A DNA stretch of 64,000 nucleotides from Gracilinema caldarium DSM 7334 (lineage in GTDB: Bacteria > Spirochaetota > Spirochaetia > Treponematales > Breznakiellaceae), in NCBI RefSeq assembly GCF_000219725.1, contig NC_015732.1:310001-374000 (forward strand), given 5' to 3'. The notes under the pieces are model-generated. The model worked only from the letters and a program-made list of their open reading frames with translations. It was not told where the DNA came from and ran no database searches. The position numbers and the translations under genes were made by a program. Shown here one piece after another: positions 57,693-64,000 of the stretch. How positions within the stretch are numbered: the stretch's first letter is position 1; each line of letters begins with the position of its first letter.

Positions 57693-59125
57693 CCTACGGA
57701 CCCCTCCATTTCCAGTTCTATAAGCCGGTTTAATTCGACTGCGTATTCCATGGGCAATTCCTTTACTAAGGGATCGATGAAACCATTCACAATCATCACC
57801 GCTGCTTCTGCTTCGCTCAAGCCCCGGCTCATTAAATAAAAGAGCTGATCCTCGCTGATTTTGGAAACCTTTGCCTCGTGTTCCATGGAGGCATCCTCGG
57901 CTCGGATATCCATGACAGGATAAGTGTTGGATGTAGATGTTTCATCCAGAATCAGGGCATCACATTCGACCTTAGATTTTATGTTATGCAGCCCCGCTTC
58001 TATCTTTACCATACCGCGGTAACTGGCGATGCCTCCATCTTTGGAGATGGATTTTGAGGTTACGATACTGGAGGTGTTGGAGGCAAAATGGAATACCTTT
58101 GCCCCCGTATCCTGTTCCTGGCCTTTCCCAGCAAAGGCTATAGAGAGCACTTCCCCCCGGGCTCCTTCGCCCATAAGGAAAATGGCAGGGTACTTCATAG
58201 TAACCTTGGAACCGATGTTGCCATCAACCCATTCCATGACGGCGTTTTCATAGGCAGCGGCCCGTTTGGTTACCAGGTTGTACATGTTACTGGACCAGTT
58301 CTGTACAGTAGAATACCGGATCCGGGCGTTTTTCAGGGCTATGATTTCAACTACCGCTGAGTGAAGGCTGTCCTCAGAAAAGACCGGGGCCGTACAGCCT
58401 TCGATATAGTGAACAAAGGAACCTTCGTCGGCTATAATCAGGGTTCGTTCAAATTGTCCAAAGGCCTGGGAGTTGACCCTGAAGTAAGCCTGGAGCGGTA
58501 TATCAACATGTACCCCCGGCGGGACATAGATAAAGGAGCCGCCAGACCATACGGCGCTGTTCAGGGCGGCGAATTTATTATCATCCGGGGGTACTATGGT
58601 TCCAAAGTATCGCTTAACAATATCTGGATGTTCTCGAACTGCAGTTTCTACGTCGGAAAAGAGAACCCCTTTTTTTTCTAGGTCTTGCCGGATATTGTGG
58701 TACACCATCTCTGAATCATACTGGGCTCCGACCCCAGCTAAAAACTTACGTTCTGCTTCTGGGACTCCAAGGCGCTCATAGGTTCGTTTAATCTCCTCGG
58801 GCAAATCATCCCAGGACCGGGAAGCTTTGTCTGTAGGTTTTGCATAATAGGTCATGTCATCGAAACGGAGCTGAGAAAGATTTCCACCCCAGCTGGGCAT
58901 AGGAAGCCTCTGGAATAGTTCCAGGGAGCGCAGGCGGAACCGGCGCATCCATTCTGGTTCATTTTTTGCTTCGCTAATTGCCATTACTGTTTCTCGCGTT
59001 AAGCCTTGTCCAGTCTTAATAATGGACCTGTCCGGCATGGCAAACCCAAAGCGTTCTTCATACCCGGAGCCAATCTGCTTAATATCCTGGTGAAGATCCT
59101 CGATGACCATGGCGTCAGCTGGCAT
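57689..59125 (-). CDS. sufB: SufB iron-sulfur scaffold subunit
   Basis: A 478-residue SufB, full length, with [50 protein letters not shown] and [40 protein letters not shown] follows at the C-terminus. It receives sulfur and assembles clusters with SufC and SufD. The first 11 nt overlap the end of sufC. Confidence 0.96.
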   Translation of the reverse strand: MPADAMVIEDLHQDIKQIGSGYEERFGFAMPDRSIIKTGQGLTRETVMAISEAKNEPEWMRRFRLRSLELFQRLPMPSWGGNLSQLRFDDMTYYAKPTDKASRSWDDLPEEIKRTYERLGVPEAERKFLAGVGAQYDSEMVYHNIRQDLEKKGVLFSDVETAVREHPDIVKRYFGTIVPPDDNKFAALNSAVWSGGSFIYVPPGVHVDIPLQAYFRVNSQAFGQFERTLIIADEGSFVHYIEGCTAPVFSEDSLHSAVVEIIALKNARIRYSTVQNWSSNMYNLVTKRAAAYENAVMEWVDGNIGSKVTMKYPAIFLMGEGARGEVLSIAFAGKGQEQDTGAKVFHFASNTSSIVTSKSISKDGGIASYRGMVKIEAGLHNIKSKVECDALILDETSTSNTYPVMDIRAEDASMEHEAKVSKISEDQLFYLMSRGLSEAEAAVMIVNGFIDPLVKELPMEYAVELNRLIELEMEGSVG

Positions 59126-59909
59126 AAACCACCTCCTTCTCTGTATTCGTCCCTGCCTCGGTGGTGGTGCCGATCAGGCGGCGAATCCCTTCGTACCCGT
59201 CCTTTTCAAGAAGTTCTACCAATTCAAACCCACCGGAAGCGGCAATATGTCCCCGTTCCAATATGTGGACCCTGTCGGGTTTAACCAGGTCTAATAATCG
59301 TCGGTAATGGGTAATTACCAGAGCTGAGAATCCAGGTCCCCGCATCCGGTTAATCCCTGCCGCAACAATTTTAAGGGCATCTACATCAAGGCCTGAGTCG
59401 GTCTCATCAAAAATAGCAAAACGGGGCTGCAGGGTAAGAAGCTGAAGGATTTCCATACGCTTTTTTTCACCCCCGGAAAAGCCGTCGTTCAGGTAACGAT
59501 TCACAAAAGAGGGATCCATATCTAGAAATGCAAGGTTTTGCTTTAATTCTGAAAGGAAGGCTGAGGCGTTTAGAGGCGGGTTCGGACGGAGATCCGCAAT
59601 ACGCTTTAAGAATTTAGAAACCGTCACTCCTGGAATTTCTGCGGGGTACTGGAATGCAAGAAAGAGACCTTGGCGGGCCCGCTCTGAAACATCCAGATCA
59701 AGGAGAGCTGTGTCATCCAGTGTGATGGTCCCCTTAAAAACCGTGTATCGCGGGTGCCCCATAAGAATATTAGCCAGTGTACTTTTGCCATGGCCGTTAG
59801 GCCCCATGAGTGCATGAACTTCTCCGGCCGGTACTTGAAGATTTAAATCGGTAAGTATGATCTTAGCTTCAAGACCTGCTTCTAGGTGTTCTATTTGTAA
59901 ACCCTTCAT
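59115..59909 (-). CDS. sufC: SufC ATPase
   Basis: A 264-residue ABC-type ATPase: Walker [11 protein letters not shown], signature [16 protein letters not shown], Walker B ATDE-type [16 protein letters not shown], and the H-loop in [12 protein letters not shown]. It powers the SufBC2D complex in the cytoplasm. It lies 19 bp after the MIP18 gene and overlaps sufB by 11 nt. Confidence 0.96.
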   Translation of the reverse strand: MKGLQIEHLEAGLEAKIILTDLNLQVPAGEVHALMGPNGHGKSTLANILMGHPRYTVFKGTITLDDTALLDLDVSERARQGLFLAFQYPAEIPGVTVSKFLKRIADLRPNPPLNASAFLSELKQNLAFLDMDPSFVNRYLNDGFSGGEKKRMEILQLLTLQPRFAIFDETDSGLDVDALKIVAAGINRMRGPGFSALVITHYRRLLDLVKPDRVHILERGHIAASGGFELVELLEKDGYEGIRRLIGTTTEAGTNTEKEVVYAS

Positions 59910-59928
59910 AATTCCTCCTGTTTAACGC

Positions 59929-60243
59929 TTACCAGATGGGGTAACCCAGGTCGAGCCGTACTTCGTCGGATGCCCGGTCTGGTGTCCACATGGGATCCCA
60001 CACAATAGATGCTTTAATAGTGTTCCTTCCCGTTTTTTCCCGCAGGGTCAGGACGATGTCAGTTCTGATCTGTTCACCGATAGGACAGCCCGGCGATGTC
60101 AGGGTAAAATCCACTTCTATCCATTCGCCCTGCTGTTCTGCCCGGTATACCAATCCCAGGTCCACAATGCTGTAACCCAGTTCGGGGTCTTCTACGGTTC
60201 GTAACATGTCGAGGAGCTCCTGCTCCGTATAGTTGCTTGCCAT
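59929..60243 (-). CDS. MIP18/DUF59 iron-sulfur assembly protein (SufT-like)
   Basis: A 104-residue DUF59 protein with MLRTVEDPELGYSIVDLGLVY and DFTLTSPGCPIGEQI, the conserved Cys being in SPGCP. Such proteins help mature or deliver clusters and often join SUF operons. Taken as first gene, starting at ATG 60243; the open frame extends 13 codons further, across the promoter, so the shorter start is preferred. Confidence 0.85.
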   Translation of the reverse strand: MASNYTEQELLDMLRTVEDPELGYSIVDLGLVYRAEQQGEWIEVDFTLTSPGCPIGEQIRTDIVLTLREKTGRNTIKASIVWDPMWTPDRASDEVRLDLGYPIW

Positions 60244-60247
60244 ATAT

Positions 60248-60282
60248 ACGACTAATTTAGTAATATTATAATATAAATTCAA
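60248..60282 (-). promoter_or_regulatory. SUF operon promoter with IscR/Rrf2-like operator
   Basis: On the minus strand TTGAAT (60277-60282) and TAAATT (60254-60259) are 17 nt apart. The plus-strand site ACGACTAATTTAGTAAT (60248-60264) covers the -10 box. GACTAATTTAGT fits the IscR type-1 pattern GACTRWWWYAGTC at all but the last base, and the site matches the sodA operator at 14 of 17 positions. No regulator gene is adjacent. Confidence 0.65.
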
Positions 60283-60331
60283 GCCCTTCAGAGTGCAGGG
60301 CTCTCTATATTGTAAGGTCTCCTAAAAACCT

Positions 60332-60364
60332 GACAGCCTGCTGAGCTGTCCTGGAGTGTTTTTT
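60332..60364 (+). terminator. Hairpin upstream of the flavodoxin-fold gene
   Basis: GACAGC (60332-60337) pairs with GCTGTC (60345-60350); a T-run follows at 60359-60364 after a short gap. It lies in the leader or upstream region of the plus-strand gene. Confidence 0.35.
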
Positions 60365-60396
60365 GAGCCAAAACGAACATGCATGATGAGGTAACC

Positions 60397-61023
60397 ATGA
60401 AGGTAGTTGTAGTCTTAGCGCATCCAAAACGAGATGGTTTTAACCGGGCGATTGCACAGCAGGTGCTCGATTTTTTTAAAAGGGATCCAAAAAATCTGGT
60501 TGATTTTCTCGATTTATATGCGGAGCATTTTGATCCGGTTCTCAGTGAAGATGAAATACCTCGAAAATTCAGTTTTGATGAAACTACCCTGCGGTATCAG
60601 CAGTTGATTAAAGATGCCCACAGGGTTGTGTTCATTCACCCCGACTGGTGGGGCGGACCTCCGGCAATTCTTAAGGGCTATTTAGACCGGGTATTCCGTC
60701 CCGGAGTAGCCTATGGATTTCGAGAAGCGGATTTTAGAAATGCTGATAGTCCTGGTCTTTTTTCAAATAAACGTTTCGATGTCTTTATTACCACTGATGC
60801 TCAGGATCCCGATAGTTCTTCCGTGCAGAATCATGCACCCGGTATTGATGAGCCGTCGAGGCAGCGTTCCTCTTCCTGGCCGCCTGCACGGGTCTGGAAG
60901 GAACAGGTTTTGGAATTCTGCGGTGTAAAAGCTGCTTATATCCATGTTTTCTGGAATCTCCGGGGCAGTACCTACGCTGAGCGCAAGGCCTATCTGGATT
61001 CCATCCCGACCCGCATGTTATAA
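60397..61023 (+). CDS. Flavodoxin-fold NAD(P)H oxidoreductase
   Basis: A 208-residue protein of the Flavodoxin_2 / NAD(P)H:quinone oxidoreductase family: VVVVLAHPKRDGFNRAI binds the FMN or FAD phosphate. FIHPDWWGGPPAILKGYLDR, VFRPGVAYGF and FWNLRGSTYAERKAYLD follow. It probably reduces quinones or other electrophiles with two electrons, using NAD(P)H. ATG 60397 follows GATGAGG. The divergent position beside the SUF operon fits a redox-stress setting but is only suggestive. Confidence 0.82.
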   Translation: MKVVVVLAHPKRDGFNRAIAQQVLDFFKRDPKNLVDFLDLYAEHFDPVLSEDEIPRKFSFDETTLRYQQLIKDAHRVVFIHPDWWGGPPAILKGYLDRVFRPGVAYGFREADFRNADSPGLFSNKRFDVFITTDAQDPDSSSVQNHAPGIDEPSRQRSSSWPPARVWKEQVLEFCGVKAAYIHVFWNLRGSTYAERKAYLDSIPTRML

Positions 61024-61030
61024 AGGGGCT

Positions 61031-61765
61031 GTGAATCTCATACTTTTTAAACAGGAAGAACTGGGAAAACCCCTCCCCAAACGGGATGACCGGACTATCC
61101 ATCTCGTCAAGGTCCTTCATAAGGCTGCAGGGGACACCTTTGGTGCGGGGATTTTAAATGGTCCTCTTGGCCAGGGCCGTATTCTATCCATAGAACCTGA
61201 TGGCTCGATACAGATTGAACTCCAGCTTGATAAGCCTGCTCCCCGGCGGCATCCGCTCCGCACCGCCGTCGGGTTTCCTCGGCCCATACAGCTCAGGCGG
61301 CTTCTTCGGGATCTTTCGAGCCTTGGTGTTTCTAATATAGACCTGCTGGCCACCGAATTGGGGGAAAAATCCTACCAGGATACCACCCTCCTCACCGACG
61401 GCGGTGCGGAGCAGGCTCTCATAGAAGGGGCAATTCAAAGCCGGGACACGACCCTGCCGGTAATCAGCACGTATCCGTCCCTCAAGGCGTGGCTCAACGC
61501 CCGTCCCTGGGAACCTATGACGTCACTGCTTCTTGCTCCGGACAATGTTCATCCCCAGGGTTCCCTTGCGGATCTCCCTTGTACTCCGGGGGCTGCGGCG
61601 GTTCTTGTGGTTGGTTCAGAACGAGGCTGGTCAGAACAGGAGCGGGCTCAGCTCGAAGCCGCTGGTTTTATGAGGCTTTCTATGGGAAGCAGGGCCCTCC
61701 GAACCGAAACTGCCTGTGTGGCCGCGGTGATTCTGGCACTGGAAAAAATTGGTGCACTCCGATAG
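61031..61765 (+). CDS. rsmE: 16S rRNA m3U1498 methyltransferase RsmE
   Basis: A 244-residue SPOUT methyltransferase. HLVKVLHKAAGDTF, LRRLLRDLSSLGVSNI, VLVVGSERGWSEQER and RLSMGSRALRTETACVAAVI form the knotted SAM site. The start is GTG 61031 after AAAGGGG, 7 bp beyond the previous stop. It methylates U1498 of 16S rRNA. The last residues overlap the upstream open frame of the next gene. Confidence 0.9.
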   Translation: MNLILFKQEELGKPLPKRDDRTIHLVKVLHKAAGDTFGAGILNGPLGQGRILSIEPDGSIQIELQLDKPAPRRHPLRTAVGFPRPIQLRRLLRDLSSLGVSNIDLLATELGEKSYQDTTLLTDGGAEQALIEGAIQSRDTTLPVISTYPSLKAWLNARPWEPMTSLLLAPDNVHPQGSLADLPCTPGAAAVLVVGSERGWSEQERAQLEAAGFMRLSMGSRALRTETACVAAVILALEKIGALR

Positions 61766-61778
61766 TATCATCCTTACC

Positions 61779-62564
61779 ATGAATCAAGACCAGGTTAAAC
61801 AGCAGCTTCTTGCAATAGAAGATGCACCGCTAGATTTTTCTGTTATTTTTTCAGGAAAACAGAGTAAAAAAGTAAACGGCCTTTATAAGCCTGAAAGCCG
61901 TGAAATTATCATCCATAACCGGAACTTTACCGACGATAACCTTATGCTCTATACAGCCATCCATGAATATGCCCATCACCTCCATGCCTGTACGCGAGGG
62001 GGCAAGCTGGCTGCCCGTTCTCATACGGCGGAGTTTTGGGCCATTTTGCATGGACTATTACAGAAGGCCGAATCGGCTGGAATCTATAAAAATGTTTTTG
62101 TATCTTCTCCGGAACTGGAAGAACTGACTGAACTTATCCGGAAACAGTATATCTATGAGAACGGCAACCTGATAAAAGATCTGGGTAAACACCTCTTGCG
62201 GGCACAACAATTATGCCTTGAGATTGGTGGACGTTTCGAAGATTATGTGGATCGGGTTCTCTGCTTGCCCCGAAATGCGGCCAAGGTGGCCATGAAGATG
62301 TATCAATATAACCTGAATCCCTCCATCGGTGCTGAAAACATGAAACTGGTGGCGGGGATTCGGAACGAAGAACAGCGTATGGCTGCGGAAAGCGCCCTTC
62401 TTTCAGGGAAAAGTCCCGACGAAGTGAAGGTTCAGATTGCAAAAAAGCCTGTCCCCCAAGACCCGAAGGAACAACTCGAAAAGGAAAAACACCGGCTCGA
62501 ACGGACCATTCAATCACTACAAAAACGACTCGAAGAGGTTGAACGGGAATTGGAATCGGTATAG
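61779..62564 (+). CDS. HExxH-motif protein of unknown function
   Basis: A 261-residue protein with the zinc-protease-like motif AIHEYAHHLHAC near residue 62-73 (HEYAH), after KPESREIIIHNRNFTDDNLM. The second part is helical (GGRFEDYVDRVLCLPRNAAKV), and the C-terminus is a strong coiled coil (EKEKHRLERTIQSLQKRLEE). There is no signal peptide. I do not recognise a named family; similar proteins seem restricted to treponemes as far as I recall. The third zinc ligand is uncertain (Glu in SHTAEFW is a candidate). It follows rsmE by 13 bp and may be cotranscribed. Confidence 0.7.
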   Translation: MNQDQVKQQLLAIEDAPLDFSVIFSGKQSKKVNGLYKPESREIIIHNRNFTDDNLMLYTAIHEYAHHLHACTRGGKLAARSHTAEFWAILHGLLQKAESAGIYKNVFVSSPELEELTELIRKQYIYENGNLIKDLGKHLLRAQQLCLEIGGRFEDYVDRVLCLPRNAAKVAMKMYQYNLNPSIGAENMKLVAGIRNEEQRMAAESALLSGKSPDEVKVQIAKKPVPQDPKEQLEKEKHRLERTIQSLQKRLEEVERELESV

Positions 62565-62612
62565 AGAAGGCCCCTATAGATTTTGATATCTTCTGCCGAT
62601 ACTAGTAGCACT

Positions 62613-63659
62613 ATGCATTGTCATTTGCACCGCGTGGTTCGGTTTGTGGGTCTTGTTCTGTTTCCTTTCCTTATACAGGGAGGTGTATTGCTCGCCATCG
62701 ATGGACCCCTCATTCCTCCCGCATCGGACTCTCCAGGCCCTGTGCCTCAAAAGAGCGACCCCCTCTTTCCTAGGTTGTATTTTAATGAATATCTTGAAAC
62801 CCTCAATGCCCAGGAACGGGCCCTTCCGTACTCTGTTCCAAGTCATGAAGAATCGATCCGTCATCTGCGCCGTATTATAGATTATCGATCGATACTTCTG
62901 AATAATGATATCCTTGCCTTTTATGGAAGTCCTCTATCCAAACGGATGGGTATATTAGGTGTTTATCCTATTGATGAATTGTATGCCCGGCTTAAGCAAT
63001 TAGGACAGGAATACGATACCTTGAATGGTGAGCGGGGACTTAAACTTGCCTTTTATATAATTTATGGGACTGTGTGGCCTGAAGGAGAAATAGGTATACT
63101 TCGAGAATCGCTGGTAAAGCAATACATCGAATTCGCCCTTCAGAATGATATCCTTGTTTTTCTGGATCACCAGATTGGCAAGTACGGGGTGGTCGATTCC
63201 CTGAAAAAGATGCTGCCCTACCTACGGTATCCCAATGTGCACCTGGCACTCGACCCGGAATGGCGGACGACCATGCCCATGAAAGAAATCGGTTCTGTGA
63301 CTGCCGCAGAAATTAACCAGGCTCAGGAGGCGATGGAAGCCTATATATTAGCCCATGATATACCAGGGGAACGGATGCTGGTCATCCATCAATTTAACTG
63401 GAAGATGATACAGCAGCGGGATCAGGTTCGAACTGATTTTTCCCGGGTGCGGCTTATTCACTGTGCCGATGGCTTTGGTCCTCCTGCGGTGAAACGGGCT
63501 TCCTATGATTACAATGCCCTTGCAAAAAATATGCCTGTTAAAGCTTTTAAGTTGTTTTTTAAATCGGGGGTTCCTGGGGCAGGCTTTGATGAACCGCTAC
63601 TTTCTCCTGCCCAGGTGTTACAACTGGAACCCCGTCCCTATCTCATCATGTATCAATAG
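62613..63659 (+). CDS. Exported protein of unknown function
   Basis: A 348-residue protein with an N-terminal signal (VGLVLFPFLIQGGVLLA). The body has segments suggesting a TIM-barrel-like fold: DILAFYGSPLSKRMGILG, RGLKLAFYIIYGTVWPEG, DILVFLDHQIGKYGVVDSL, NVHLALDPEWRTT and MLVIHQFNWKMI. The beta-strand ends carry Asp, His and Glu that could form an active site, for example in FLDHQIG and ALDPEW. I do not recognise a named family. ATG 62613 is chosen for the signal peptide; TTG 62583 is also open. It lies 48 bp after the HExxH gene. Confidence 0.65.
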   Translation: MHCHLHRVVRFVGLVLFPFLIQGGVLLAIDGPLIPPASDSPGPVPQKSDPLFPRLYFNEYLETLNAQERALPYSVPSHEESIRHLRRIIDYRSILLNNDILAFYGSPLSKRMGILGVYPIDELYARLKQLGQEYDTLNGERGLKLAFYIIYGTVWPEGEIGILRESLVKQYIEFALQNDILVFLDHQIGKYGVVDSLKKMLPYLRYPNVHLALDPEWRTTMPMKEIGSVTAAEINQAQEAMEAYILAHDIPGERMLVIHQFNWKMIQQRDQVRTDFSRVRLIHCADGFGPPAVKRASYDYNALAKNMPVKAFKLFFKSGVPGAGFDEPLLSPAQVLQLEPRPYLIMYQ

Positions 63660-63766
63660 GGAGTGATATGCTGGTCGCAAGTGTGCTTTGTATGCATCTG
63701 CTGATTATAAACAATGTGCTCAACGGGGATCTGGTCCTGTAGCTAGTGGTGTATCAGTGATTTCTG

Positions 63767-64000
63767 TCAGTTGAGCCCTAGCTTAAAAGGATTGAGTGAA
63801 ACCCCTACATCATAGGTGTCAAGGTTTTCGTGCTTTTTAAGGAGGGCTACTACCCAATAGGTGACTGGAGTCATGAGCGCCTCAACACCACACTTAAAGA
63901 GATAGTTGGTTACTACCAGGGTAACAAAGAGTTCCCAACCGAAAACACCGAAGAGGCTCGCCACCAGTACAAAAACAGCAGTATCAACAAATTCACCAAC
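63767..64000 (-). CDS. yhhQ: Queuosine-precursor transporter (VUT/YhhQ), partial
   Basis: Only the C-terminal 77 residues are in the window; the start lies beyond 64000. GEFVDTAVFVLVASLFG, FVTLVVTNYLFKCGVEALM and TPVTYWVVALLKKHE match the C-terminal TM segments of the VUT/YhhQ family, which imports the queuosine precursors preQ0 or preQ1. The Cys and Glu in YLFKCGVEAL are in a family-conserved position. A queuosine riboswitch might lie upstream, outside this window. Confidence 0.8.
   Translation of the reverse strand, partial: VGEFVDTAVFVLVASLFGVFGWELFVTLVVTNYLFKCGVEALMTPVTYWVVALLKKHENLDTYDVGVSLNPFKLGLN

Noticed and set aside
1-64000. CRISPR arrays, prophage or rRNA operons
   Set aside because: No regularly spaced repeats, phage structural genes or rRNA sequence were seen.

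Overview
The window reads as chromosomal DNA of a free-living, saccharolytic, mainly anaerobic spirochaete close to Treponema. The organism is inferred from the gene set, not from a marker gene: a SthK-like cyclic-nucleotide-gated K+ channel, GH52, GH94 and GH36 enzymes, a LacI-type sensor fused to a histidine kinase, glycyl-radical enzymes, and outer-membrane genes of a diderm. Gene density is high and most genes sit in short operons on either strand. No prophage, rRNA operon or CRISPR array was seen.

Layout. 1-2600: a structured hairpin, a CAU tRNA gene whose 3' end and terminator are duplicated downstream, a shortened CIA30-family gene, and an IS5-like element whose transposase is split by a canonical A_AAA_AAG -1 slippery site. 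2600-7530: DUF2804 protein, AAA/DUF4143 ATPase, and the YjjI/YjjW glycyl-radical enzyme and activase behind a promoter with a perfect palindromic operator. 7548-12537: AT-rich operon for an RND/MMPL exporter, a LolA-like periplasmic carrier and a beta-barrel, probably an envelope lipid or hydrophobe export route, with two palindromes at its promoter. 12538-19985: GH94 disaccharide phosphorylase, a TIGR02206 membrane protein overlapping the K+ channel, a candidate small RNA with its own promoter and terminator, and an acyl-CoA ligase. 20070-24758: a response regulator overlapping a 1342-residue hybrid kinase with two seven-bladed propellers. 24762-27813 (minus): M29-type aminopeptidase and HtpG. 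28080-35910: GH36 alpha-galactosidase, then MarR, a heterodimeric ABC exporter and an MBL-fold protein. 35979-38071: Mn-type superoxide dismutase, a degenerate MBL gene and an SDR.

38241-46693 looks like one xylo-oligosaccharide module: cytoplasmic LacI-domain kinase, NarL-type regulator, GH52 beta-xylosidase, sugar-binding protein and two permeases, with no ATPase. 46779-50718 holds a TAXI-type TRAP transporter (binding protein, DUF1850, fused permease) and a small ferredoxin. 50757-55088 holds coiled-coil reading frames that overlap in two frames, a TPR-like lipoprotein and a class III nucleotide cyclase. 55160-60243 (minus) is a complete SUF operon in the order MIP18-sufC-sufB-sufD-sufS-sufU. 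The right end carries a flavodoxin-fold oxidoreductase, RsmE, an HExxH protein, an unrecognised exported protein, and the start-truncated end of a queuosine-precursor transporter.

Cross-links. The sodA and suf promoters share a 17-bp near-palindrome (14/17 identical) over the -10 region that resembles an Rrf2/IscR-type site. Several promoters place +1 on or next to the ATG, which suggests leaderless mRNAs. A nucleotide cyclase and a cyclic-nucleotide-gated channel both lie in the window. All motif calls were made by eye; no database search was possible.
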